Shown: positions 46,381 to 57,780 of the stretch, one piece after another
How the letters are laid out: each line of letters opens with the position of its first letter
Numbering within the stretch: position 1 is the first letter of the stretch
Assembly (NCBI GenBank): GCA_023213395.1
Contig: CM041465.1
Coordinates: 182,721,741 to 182,785,740, forward strand
Direction: 5' to 3'
DNA length: 64,000 bases
From: Cycas panzhihuaensis
Lineage: Eukaryota > Cycadophyta
Translations under genes and position numbers: made by a program
Notes under the pieces: model-generated
Told to the model about the DNA's origin: nothing
What the model saw: the letters and a program-made list of their open reading frames with translations, nothing else
The model's database searches: none

Positions 46381-47900
46381 CGGCACCTTTTCCCCATCCA
46401 AGTTTTGCAAAGTTAATAGATGAAAATTGTTGACTTAAATATGGAGCAACAAATGTTTGTGGGGGTTGAAACGTTTTCCTACTGAGCAAAACAAGCAAAT
46501 GTGACCGGAGTACCGAGCCACACATGTTGATTATCCTAGGGTCACAATAATTATTTGGAGGACAGCTTCTACGTAAGGGTGCCAGATTTTGAAACAATTC
46601 CAATCCGTCCAAAGAATAGCAGAGATCCCATAGCATGATAATTGAATCAAAGGGCCATTCAGTTTATTGTTCTTCATTAATAATGTCTATAAGCGGTTCT
46701 TCAGGTTTTCTGAAAATGTCTATAAGCGGTTCTTCAGGTTTTCTGAAAAACACAAAATTTGCAATTCCAACCAATCATGATTTTCACTTAAAAAAGAATT
46801 TTCAGATCTCTCTAACATTGGAAAAACCATGTGCAATCTCAACAAGCAAATGAGCTCCCAATATGCCGTTCTCTTCTACCAAAGTTTTGGAAATCGCAGA
46901 CAGTTCTCCAGAAGACAGCCGTAGAGTTACCAGATTCTGAACCCTGTCCGTCCAGTATCTTCATATTTCGAACCAGCCACTATGGGCAAGGCAAGGTCGT
47001 ACATTGCAGACTCTCTGGCCATACCAAGACACTGAATATAACTAATATTTTTAGGACGTAAAGAGGAATGCAGTAAAAGGCATGGCTGAGTTACCAGAAG
47101 TGCGACAAGCTCCTTGCCCCGATGCTTGTATTATCCATGGACCTAACATATGGTTTCAATTCCTTTCCAAGATCAAAGAGTAACAATGATAGCGTTCTAA
47201 CCATGGCCTCTGTTAACAGAAGATAAAAATATGGTAGTCGGAAACCCCATTCTAGGGTACAAGACATGTCGAAGATTTGCACTGAGGATCTGCCACCCAA
47301 AGCTCGTATCTAGACAAGAGTGTGCCCTAACAATGCCGAGGTCTTTCAGGAGTTGTACCCTTTTTCAGAAAGGATCACTGGTACCGACCTTCAAAAGGTG
47401 TAGTTATCACATGACTTTAGGGCCCATGGCTGTCTCCTCGCAGGCATACTCGAGACCATCGGTACCACAGCTTCACCGAATACTCAACATGAGGCTCCCA
47501 TAGACCTGCAATGTAGCGTCCAGACATGGCCTCAATTTACCATCCATCATAGTCTTGAGTTCAGTTAAAGAATGCACGCCTTTACCATTACCGTCCACAA
47601 CCGAGCAACCCCGCACTCTGTCGTCATAGAGAGACTGTCATCCATCTTCTGCCCATCTCCTCGCAGCCGCATTTTCTAGAGAATTCGATGAAGCCCTCTA
47701 AGGGTAGGGGGGTTCGATCCTTGCTAACCATGGGATGACGTAGTTGATACTTGAAATGTCCGAGCAGGACATTTCTTTTGGAAGATGGGGTCCCCAGATA
47801 TCTTCTTTCCGTGTTTATGCTTCCCGTCGTCTGTAGGGCAAATTATCCTTCTGCACAGGATTTTGAGAGGAAATAAGTGCAAACGGGGTTTCTTGGATAG
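46381..47900 (-). pseudogene. Unidentified coding-like host sequence
   Basis: GC content is higher than in the neighbourhood and long minus-strand frames occur with few stops: 46636-46355 (KLGWGKGAEFEEMELI at its end) and 47300-47091 (FDLGKELKPYVRSMDNTS), plus readable pieces near 46980-46650 and 47620-47500. I do not recognise the protein or proteins. The pieces adjoin the RopGAP fragment on the same strand, so they may be other exons, another gene, or a chimera. They carry stops and are not a working gene as they stand. Confidence 0.4.
46683..46748. repeat. Tandem duplication of 33 bp, in frame
   Basis: Two perfect adjacent copies of a 33-bp unit beginning ATGTCTATAAGCGG. Eleven codons keep the reading frame on both strands (minus: FRKPEEPLIDI twice). 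The absence of differences implies a recent event. Confidence 0.95.
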
Positions 47901-48084
47901 TTGAAACTTACCGTCTACCTAGTGAATGGTCTCGACTTGGGATGATTTCCCTGGCAGCTTGCAGAAATTGCTCCTGGTGCATTGCGAGGTGGCATCTGCG
48001 TATCTCCCCAGTGGACGGGGGAAACTTTAATATTTGGTGGCTCATTCTCTTTCGATTGACGGAGAAGATAGACAAATGCAGTGT

Positions 48085-48290
48085 CTATCGTACCTGGAAT
48101 GGCCATCAGGTGAACATCATCGATACACCTGGTCATGTAGATTTCACCATTGAAGTGGAGAGTGCATTGTGTGTTATGGACAGTGCCAATAAATAGGGCC
48201 AGCGACAGTACGGTATTCAAACCTGGCGTTCCATCTATTGGTTTCGTAAAGATGTGGGGTAATCGCTTGCAAAGTATTAGCGCCCTTTCG
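48085..48290 (+). pseudogene. Elongation factor G (EF-G/EF-2 family) fragment
   Basis: The plus frame up to 48196 ends [20 protein letters not shown] then [14 protein letters not shown] and a stop. DTPGH is the G3 (switch II) motif of translational GTPases, and [12 protein letters not shown] matches the EF-G type of bacteria, plastids and mitochondria. After the stop another frame gives GVPSIGFVK, which resembles the GVPR-FVNKMD segment that precedes the G4 motif, so a deletion and frameshift separate them. The P-loop (G1) is absent upstream. EF-G translocates the ribosome in organelles; this piece cannot. It lies opposite in strand to the RopGAP fragment 1.8 kb away. Confidence 0.75.
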
Positions 48291-48545
48291 TTTGCTGTCT
48301 ACAAAATTATTTCTTTTTGGAACTAATATTAGTGTACAAGAAATTCATCATATCAATTTTACATGAGATAATTATAGTTTTTTATGCCATTAGATTGAAG
48401 GAGAACACTTAAAATTTGAGAACGAGGCAAATTGCATGACTGTCTTTATTTTTATGCATATTAGGTTTGAGAAGCACTATCTCAAGAAGGACAAGAATGG
48501 CTATCTTTCAACATTCAATAAAATAGTAAACAAATAGTTTGCAGG

Positions 48546-48880
48546 AGTTGTTGTAGCACCAAAAGACTCAAATAAAATTGGTATCAATACAGCCCACTTA
48601 TATGTCTAGAATCAATTCCAAGTTGGTGCATCCACAAAGTTAAGAAAATAGGTTGGATACACCTGACAAGGATTAGGGCATTTTAACACCCACTCCTAAA
48701 CTAAACTTGAGGTTATTTGAACCCTGGCACCTGCTCAAATACAATGTAGAAGTTTTTGTAGCGCCAAAAGACATAAGCAGAATTGGTCTCAACACAATCC
48801 ATTGATATGCTCAGGATCAACCCTAGGTTGACACACCCACAAAGTCAAGAGAATGGCTTGGATACACTCAACAAAGATAG
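48546..48880. repeat. Direct repeat pair of ~120 bp
   Basis: 48546-48665 and 48748-48880 align (shared GTAGC-CCAAAAGAC, AAATTGGT/GAATTGGT and GTTGG-ACACC/CACTC blocks), about 75-80% identical by eye, about 200 bp apart. On the minus strand each has TTTTGGYGCTACAA, resembling a gypsy-type primer site region. Confidence 0.7.
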
Positions 48881-49095
48881 AGATACTCTAATATAATCAA
48901 TAAAACTAGTGTATAATATTGAATATCAATCGTGTACATATATAACACATGGTTTAAGGTTGTTAATGGTTGTTACATAACCACCTAACAACCTAACCAT
49001 CTAATTGCCCTATTAATTAGTCTTTAGTTAAAATACATAATGACCCTCTATTAAACATATGACCTTAAAATTAAACATTATTTTTAAATACTTGT
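48781..49095 (-). repeat. Degraded LTR-like sequence
   Basis: The outer ~45 bp (49050-49095) match the outer end of the LTR at 44368-45234 (shared AATAATGTTTAATTTTA-GG and CATATGTTTRATRGRGGG). GTGTTATATATGTACACG near 48940 is TATA-like. It would be the 5' LTR of a minus-strand element whose 3' LTR is at 44368-45234. The rest of the two blocks shows little similarity, so this is tentative. Confidence 0.35.
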
Positions 49096-49099
49096 TTTT

Positions 49100-50855
49100 C
49101 TATGGGCTTCATCATTTATTTGATAAGCAGTATATCTCCTTGGAGAAGTGTTCTACAAATATTAGTTGGATATACCTAGAGTTGGTAGAAATCCATATGA
49201 TACTTCTCAAGCACAACCCTTAAGTTTTATTTGATTCCTACAAGGGTGGTTTATGGGATTTAGAGACTATCTATATAAGCTCAATGATGATTACTTTGTT
49301 TTGCAATATTAATTATTAGATAAACTCCTTAATGTTAAATTTATGGGAACGGTATATGCTTTTCCTAATAGTTTTCTTTAACATTAAACAAAAATGCCTT
49401 TATTCACTTTTATTTCATGTTTTCTTATTGAGGTTATTACTCCACAATACGTATAAACTAGCTAAGACTTCGTAATGAGTGTAAACTAACTATGCTCTTT
49501 TATGAGCTTAAATTCGACTATGCTTTGTGATGAGTCTAAAGCTAGATACATTTCGCAATGAGTTAAAACTATGATATCCCCCTTATCAATATCATGCCAA
49601 CTTCGTAGCAAGTATAAACTAATTAAATTTTCTTATGAGTATAAACTGGATTATGGATGTATTTCATTTTCTATTTCAAAAATTAAAAATGAACAGAAAA
49701 TATAACAATGTTATCCCTCTTTTCCCTAAGGCTTTGAGATTTTCTCAATTGCATACATGCTTTTGATAAGTATTTCAAAGGGCTATGTAGTTTTTAGAGT
49801 TATCCCGCTTAGATTCGACAACAAATTATACTATACATATCCTTGTTTCACTCTTAGATTTAGACTCCACTCTAAAAGGACGTAGTCAAGATGGATACCA
49901 ATACTATTAGCTTTATAAGTTAAATGTTTTTCATCTTTAGCTCTTATATCTAGGTTGTTGACTTTTAGTATCACTTCCTTATAGTTCACTAATTTTTGGG
50001 AGGTTAGATTCCCTTCATTTAACTATATAATCAACATTTCTTTCTTGTATTTTGATCAATTTGCTTATTAGCACCAATGCTTTGCCATTGAATTTCTGTG
50101 GGTCCCTACATATTACTAGGATTTTGCTTCTCCTAAATTAGTTTTATATAAGGATGGTGACTTTAAGGCCAATGGATAATTAGTGTCCTCCATCCTCCAT
50201 GTAGGACATTTTGCACCAAAACAATCTTGTACTCGCCTTATTAACTAGCCATGACTTCATTAATAACTTTAGATTATGTGCACATTGGGCCCTTTATTTA
50301 CTTGACATCAACTTGTTATATTATCTTTCCATTTGCATGTATTTCACCATATTACATTGATAGATTCATAACTAGAGATTGTTGGAGTTAGCATATATTT
50401 ATCCCTACGTTAATTGGGAGAAAAACACTTCATCCAAGCCACTTCCTTGTTTATACTCCACTAATACACAACTAAAAAACGCTTTTGCATATGAACTCGT
50501 ATCTCATTGCCTTATAAGTATCATCTTGGAATTCAAGATAGGTCACATGATGACCTTGCTTCCACCTATTAGTGCATAATTTAGACTCAAACTGAGTGCA
50601 TCATTTAACTACTTTAGATCCTACTTACAGTCCATTAAAACACATATTGTAATCAAATTCTATTCAATAAGGCATGAGTATTAAAGACTAGTGAGCAGTA
50701 ACACCATCTCAATATTTAGGGTAAGTTATTCGATGATCTTGTTACTACCTTCTAAGGTGAAGTTTAGGTCCAAATTGGATGGGTCGTATAGTGACTATGG
50801 GCTCAAAGTGATTAAGTACTTCATATGTTATGTTAGAGTCAAATTCCTATGTTGA
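49100..50855. other. Anonymous AT-rich DNA with a minisatellite
   Basis: No gene seen. 49450-49640 contains about five degenerate ~28-bp units of the form TAAACTAACTATGCTTTGTGATGAG. The rest has no recognised element motif on either strand; the 66-codon open stretch at 50379-50579 is likely chance. Confidence 0.5.
49450..49640. repeat. Degenerate 28-bp minisatellite
   Basis: Successive units each contain a TAAACTA-like start and an ATGAGT-like end, spaced 27-28 bp apart, with many substitutions between copies. Confidence 0.7.
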
Positions 50856-53338
50856 TCATTGAGCATTCAGATTCCTATGAGTTACTTGTGAAAACTCTTT
50901 TCAGATAGGGGGTTGCAACCACTTAACCATCTTTTTTGCAATTGTTCCTTGAGCTTTCCACATTCATCTGACAGCATTTAGTTATGATTCCTTCAAGGCA
51001 CATTACATTTTTTTGATATCATTAACCATTTTTATAGGAAAGGAAAGTTGAGTAAACCTTAGATTATTATGCGATAGTCTAAATTATCAAACTCTTTTTG
51101 GACTACTTATGATAAATATAGGATGGTTAATTCTTATTGCAACCTTGTTATCCTATTACATACCTATCTCAAACCCAAGCTAATCACTTCATGACTCCCT
51201 AGAATTAATTAAGCATCTTGATCTTTGAATAGATGATGTCACAATTTAGGTTGATATTGTTTACCATCTTTTATCACTTTGTTTGACGAGCTTCTACCAA
51301 TAAGAGGGAAAATATTTGCTTGCTTCTAGGCCTTTTAGATGTGGCCATATACATTTCTCTTATTGTAATTGATTAGTTAAAATTTTGAATGATTAATCTA
51401 GTTTTGATTATATATGTGTATATGCTTATGGTTATGCCTACTACTAGTGACATTTTTGTATTTGTAGAATTACTAAAATAGCTCTAACTTTGTCTCTTAT
51501 CATATTTTTGCCTGTTTTTTTTTGTTGATTTCTACCTCATTTTTGCCTAAATTAAGTCTTTAGATATTTGTATATCATATGTCTTTTTCTGGCTTTTCCT
51601 CTCTATTTTCATCAAAAAGAGTATTTTTTACTAATTTTCACTTATATTATATATATATTTGTAATATATATATATATATTATATATCATTGAGCATTCAG
51701 ATTCCTATGAGTTACTTGTGAAAACTCTTTTCAGATAGGGGGTTGCAACCACTTAACCATCTTTTTTGCAATTGTTCCTTGAGCTTTCCACATTCATCTG
51801 ATAGCATTTAGTTATGATTCCTTCAAGGCACATTACATTTTTTTGATATCATTAACCATTTTTATGGGAAAGGAAAGTTGAGTAAACCTTAGATTATTAT
51901 GCGATAGTCTAAATTATCAAACTCTTTTTGGACTACTTATGATAAATATAGGATGGTTAATTCTTATTGCAACCTTGTTATCCTATTACATACCTATCTC
52001 AAACCCAAGCTAATCACTTCATGACTCCCTAGAATTAATTAAGCATCTTGATCTTTGAATAGATGATGTCATAATTTAGGTTGATATTGTTTACCATCTG
52101 TTATCACTTTGTTTGACGAGCTTCTACCAATAAGAGGGAAAATATTTGCTTGCTTCTAGGCCTTTTAGATGTGGCCATATACATTTCTCTTATTGTAATT
52201 GATTAGTTAAAATTTTGAATGGTTAATCTAGTTTTGATTATATATGTGTATATGCTTATGGTTATGCCTACTACTAGTGACATTTTTGTATTTGTAGAAT
52301 TACTAAAATAGCTCTAACTTTGTCTCTTATCATATTTTTGCCTATTTTTTTTTGTTGATTTCTACCTCATTTTTGCCTAAATTAAGTCTTTAGATATTTG
52401 TATATCATATGTCTTTTTCTGACTTTTCCTCTCTATTTTCATCAAAAAGAGTATTTTTTACTAATTTTCACTTATATTATATATATTTTTGTAATTTTTA
52501 TATATATTATATATCATTGAGCATTCAGATTCCTATGAGTTACTTGTGAAAACTCTTTTCAGATAGGGGGTTGCAACCACTTAACCATCTTTTTTGCAAT
52601 TGTTCCTTGAGCTTTCCACATTCATCTGATAGCATTTAGTTATGATTCCTTCAAGGCACATTACATTTTTTTGATATCATTAACCATTTTTATGGGAAAG
52701 GAAAGTTGAGTAAACCTTAGATTATTATGCGATAGTCTAAATTATCAAACTCTTTTTGGACTACTTATGATAAATATAGGATGGTTAATTCTTATTGCAA
52801 CCTTGTTATCCTATTACATACCTATCTCAAACCCAAGCTAATCACTTCATGACTCCCTAGAATTAATTAAGCATCTTGATCTTTGAATAGATGATGTCAC
52901 AATTTAGGTTGATATTGTTTACCATCTTTTATCACTTTGTTTGACGAGCTTCTACCAATAAGAGGGAAAATATTTGCTTACTTCTAGGCCTTTTAGATGT
53001 GGCCATATACATTTCTCTTATTGTAATTGATTAGTTAAAATTTTGAATGATTAATCTAGTTTTGATTATATATGTGTATATGCTTATGGTTATGCCTACT
53101 ACTAATGACATTTTTGTATTTGTAGAATTACTAAAATAGCTCTAACTTTGTCTCTTATCATATTTTTGCCTATTTTTTTTTGTTGATTTCTACCTCATTT
53201 TTTCCTAAATTAAGTCTTTAGATATTTGTATATCATATGTCTTTTTCTGACTTTTCCTCTATATTTTCATCAAAAAGAGTATTTTTTACTAATTTTCACT
53301 TATATTATATATATTTTTGTAATTTTCACTTATATTAT
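50856..53338 (+). repeat. Triplication of an ~829-bp unit
   Basis: The string GAGCATTCAGATTCC recurs at 50861, 51691 and 52519. The three units are about 830, 828 and 820 bp and about 98-99% identical. Differences are scattered single bases, for example CTGACAGC in unit 1 against CTGATAGC in units 2 and 3. Units are joined by TA-rich linkers (51644-51690, 52485-52518). The second half of each unit belongs to repeat R. No coding sequence. Confidence 0.95.
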
Positions 53339-54070
53339 AAAATTAATTATTCTGCCTAGTCCATTATGTACATCTTCTTGAGTACATAGGAAATGAATGG
53401 TTGTGGGACAAAAATGGATATTATATAAGGAAGTCATACTTGTTTAAATTTTCATTATAGTATGCCAATTATTCATTGCGACGCTAGTTTATTTGTCATG
53501 GTGTCGTACTATGAAGCTTATAGTGACACTATGATGAATATTTAAATTTATTGTTGTGCTTGTCCTAACTCATCATGGCATCACAACATTCTTCATGACA
53601 TTAGTCTATTCATCATGACGCGAAGTCGTGATAACTTGCAATTTGATAAAAAAATAAATTTTCTCAAAATTTGATTTTCATATATTTCAAGGTGGTTTTA
53701 AAAAATTGTAGGCCCTAAAATAATGGGCACCCACAGTTTTGCTAAAACCATGGATTGTTGAGCTTTATAAATTCATTATTTGAATGGTTTTAAGGTTGGA
53801 ACACTTTATAAAACATTGTGTTATAAAAACTCTACTAAATTTGACATTTAGCCCATTTGATTTTTGATTTATTATTAGAGAGTTTATTTATCTTATTTAG
53901 AAATCCTTGCCATTGAATTTACATCGGTTTGAATATTATTAGCTAGACATTTATACGTTTTTAACTATTAGATTGTTAGTTTATCATTTTTATTGATTTT
54001 CAACTATATTTTCTCATCAATTTCATGTTTTTTGATTAGTCGCTTCCTCCTTCTCATATTGAGTATTTGT
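52950..54070 (+). repeat. Dispersed repeat R, copy 2
   Basis: Aligns with 25060-26260 in the same order, including AAAATAATGGGCACCCA near 53720 and GCCTAGTCCATTATG near 53355. Its left part is also present in the two upstream triplication units. It extends to near 54070, where both copies diverge. Confidence 0.7.
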
Positions 54071-54312
54071 GGGGATGATCTAGAGCTTGATAGCTATAAT
54101 AGTCAACCTTAAGGTGACTTAGATCTTGAGCAAATATTCTCTTGAATAGATTCTTTCTCATAACTATATATATTCTTCTTATCTTAACAACTTTGTATAA
54201 TTGTAAATATTCTTTATTCCTTTTATAATTCACCCTTTATAAGGTGTATGCCATTTGTGTAATACTAAGTTTGAGATAACACCATTTTTCTTTTCATGTT
54301 TATCCTTTTAAG
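54071..54312. other. Spacer left of copia H
   Basis: AT-rich with no recognised feature. It should be the target sequence for copia H, whose continuation is right of 62901. Confidence 0.4.
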
Positions 54313-54661
54313 TGATGGTTTTAGAGGAGCAGAATGGGACGTTAGATCACATACATAGTGAGTAAACAAAGTGATTTCTGAAGTTGGCAATGTTAAAAAA
54401 CACCAGGGAGGTATTCCCACCCCTTAAATAGAGTTTTGGAGAGGCGGCAAGCGCTATCACCTGACTTGAACGTTAGCCGATAAGGAATTTCAAACAATAT
54501 TAAAAAAATTAACAATAATAAATGAATACACGTACCTTAATAAAGTTACGTCGGCTCTAGGTGGCTATTGGGAGGCTTTAGGTGCCCTAGAGGGCCTCAA
54601 AGGTGGCTTTGAGGGGCCCTAGGCGTAAAGTTCTTTAATAACATTGGGGTTAGTCCCAACA
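54313..54661 (-). repeat. 3' LTR of copia H (349 bp)
   Basis: On the minus strand it starts TGTTGGGACTAACCCC after the purine tract CTTATGGGGGAAA and ends AACCATCA. It contains CTCTATTTAAGGGGTGGG, the same promoter-like block as in element F. Confidence 0.9.
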
Positions 54662-57600
54662 TTTCCCCCATAAGCCCAATATGGATGACTCCCAGGTTTT
54701 CTCTAAACTTCTCGAATTTGATCTTTCCCAAAGCCTTTGTAAAAATATCTATTGTCTGATCTTCTGTACTACAATAAGCTAACTCCATCTCATCTGCTTA
54801 TACAAGTTCTCGAATGAAGTGGTGTTGAGTCTCAATATGTTTGGTTCTATTGTAGAATATCAAATTTTTGACCATTTGAATAGTGCTTTGATTGACACAC
54901 TAAATTCAAGTAGAACCTTGTTGTTTAATCTAAAAATCCTGTAAAAGTCTTCTTATCCATATTGATTCACAAGCTCCTACAACTACTGCTTTATACTCTA
55001 CCTTAGTTGTGGATAAGGAAATGGTATTTTGCTTCTTTGTACTCTAAGCTACTGTTGCTGATACCATACTGAATATATAACCCGTTGTAGACTTCCTGTC
55101 ATTAACATCACCTGCCTAATCTAAATTTGTGTAACTAATCAACTAAAATTTGGACATGGCTTTATAATTTAACCTAAAGTCTGGAGTCCCTTTAAGGTAT
55201 CTAAGGATTCTTTTTACAGCTTACCAATGAGAGGTCTTTGAATCCTACATGAACCTGGACACAACACTGACTGAGTGTGTTATATCAGGTAGAGTAGATG
55301 TCAAATATATTAGGCTACCAATAAAATGTATATAGAGAGTTGGATCAATCAAAGTCAAATCATTCGTCTTAGATAGTTTGACTCTAGTTTCTACTAGGAT
55401 TACCAATCGTTTATAATCTGTCATTATGAATCTCTGTAATAGGTCTAATATATATTTACATTGAAAGATGAAAATTCCTTATTTGTCCTACCAGACTTCT
55501 AATTCTAGGAAGTAATGCATGAGGCCTAAGTCTTTCATCTCGAATTCTTTACACATAGCATCTTTAAACTGGTGTAAAAGATTGGAGTTATTTCTAGTAT
55601 AGATTAGGTCATCCACATAAAGACCTACAATTAAGATTGAGCTTCCCTTGATTTGAGTGTATAAGTTTGGATATGCTTGAGATCTCTCAAACCCTTGATC
55701 TGTAAAATATTTGTCTATATGGGAATACCAAGCCCTAGGTGTTTGTTTCAGACTATATAGTGCATTTTTTAACTTGTACACTTTGTTTTCTTCCTCCATG
55801 ACTTCAAAATCGAGGGGTTGAGTGACATAGATATCTTCTTTAATATATCTATTTAGTAAATCACTTTTCACATCCATTTGATAAATATTCCAACCCATTT
55901 GAGCGGCTAAAGTTATCATCATGCGAACAAATTCTATCATAGCAACATGGGCAAATATTTATGTATAGTCCATGAATTCTCTTTAAGCATATCCTTTTGC
56001 AACTAATCTAGCTTTATATTTTTCGATGGAGCCATCTGAGTAGAACTTGGTCTTATAGACCCATTTTATGCTAATAGCTTTCTTTGTTTGTGGTAAGTCC
56101 AATAGTTCCCATGTATCATTCTTTAGAATAGACTTATATTCCTCTTCCATGGATTTCTGCTAACATTCATGTTAATTAGCCTCATCAAAGGTTTGAGGCT
56201 CATGAATTTTGAGTACCTTCCTCATTAGGGCATAGTTGACCCTATGTGAGCGTGTGGATCTCCTATTGTTATCCAACGTATTTCCCAAGTCATGGTTACG
56301 ATGAACCCATTTGGGCAGTTATTGTGGTAGAGGTTAAGATGAAGTTCTCTCCCTAGTTGGTTCCTAGACACTTCTCCACATAGGAGGCATATATTTGGAC
56401 TTACTTAATGTGTCAAATTTAATGGCAATCTCCTTCTTCTTTTCCTAATTATCTTGGTAATAGGTGTCTTCTTGAAACTTGACATCTATACTCACCATAA
56501 CTTTTCTGGATTTTGGATCATAGACCTTGTAGGATTTGGAAGATTCACTATAGCCAATAAAAATATACACTATGGTCATCTAACTTGGTTCTTCTCTGAT
56601 CAGAAATATGGGCATATGCTAGACATCCAAATACCCTAAGATGATATATACTTGGTTTATAACCAGTCCATGCTTCTTCTGGAGTTTTCCACCTAAGCAC
56701 TTTGGTGAAACATCTATTGAGTAGGTAGACGGTTGTATTCAGCCTAAAATTCATGGCCCAAGTTCTTATCCTTCAGCATACATCATGCAATTTCAACGAT
56801 AGTTCGATTCTTTCTTTTCACTACACCATTTTGTTGTGCGGTGTAGGGGTTGGTAAATTTCCTCTTGATCCCATAGTAGATACAATAATCCTTGAAAGCA
56901 TTAGATGTAAACTCTTCTCTATTATTTGATCTTAGATATAGGGTATGATATCCACTTTGTCACTCAACAAAGGTTTGAAGTCAACAAAGCGGTCAGAAGC
57001 ATCTGATTTATATCTTAGAAAGAAAACCCATGTATTTCTTGTAAAGTTATCAATGAATGTGAGAAAATACTTTGCACCTGTAAAGGAGGGAGTAGTCATC
57101 ATTCCACAAATGTTTGTGTATATCAGTTGAAGAGGAGCAGATGCTCGATGGCTATAATCTAGAAAGCTTTCTCTATGTTGTTTACCAAGAAGGCATCATA
57201 CACACAACTTTTTATTGACATCAATGGGGGGCAAACCATTAACCATATCCAACCTTTTCATAAGAGCCAAGCTGTTGTAGTTAAGATGACCAAACTGTCT
57301 ATGCCACAAATCATTATCCATAGTAGTTGAAGTTCTGAGGGCATAGGTATCTAAAGGAGTGAGGATAAGCTTAAATAGACGATCCTTAGTCATTTTATCA
57401 TTGGCAATAATAGCTTTATTTTTCCTCTTGTCTTTGATAACATATTCACCATTGTCAAAAATCACTTTGTAATCTTATCTCATCATCTATCCTATTGATA
57501 TCAAGTTCTTTCTTAGGGTAGGGACATATAAGACATCATCTAAATATCTATATTCGCCAATATTAGTCATCAAAGCTATGTTACATTTCCTAACTAATTC

Positions 57601-57780
57601 ATGGGAAGTATTATCTCTAAACATGATTAACCCTTTTCTATTTTTATCCAAGGTCTGAAATAAATGTTCTTTGTGGGTCATGTGGGTTAAGCAACCTAAA
57701 TCAATATACCAACTATCATCATCTTCTTCATTAGCAGAAAACCTAGATATAAATAACATATTATTAACTCTTGATTTAGA
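54600..57780 (-). pseudogene. pol: copia pol of element H
   Basis: Protease near 57715: WYIDLGCLTHMTH, so the catalytic DSG is DLG. Gag-pre-integrase: LWHRQFGHLNYNSLALMK near 57310. Integrase is in pieces (57130-56750), then VYLLNRCFTK and KTPEEAWTGYKPS (56754-56548). RT: IYQMDVKSDLLNRYI near 55880, VYKLKNALYSLKQTPRAWY near 55770, YVDD at 55619-55608 intact. RNase H and C-terminus: [17 protein letters not shown] (54788-54597). Stops and frameshifts are frequent, often at Trp and Gln codons. Confidence 0.85.

Noticed and set aside
47231-47503. 90-codon plus-strand frame
   Set aside because: It is opposite to a more coherent minus-strand coding-like stretch; taken as a shadow.
50856-53338. Triplicated unit as a CRISPR-like or functional array
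   Set aside because: Unit length (829 bp), lack of short spaced repeats and plant context rule out CRISPR; no gene is inside.
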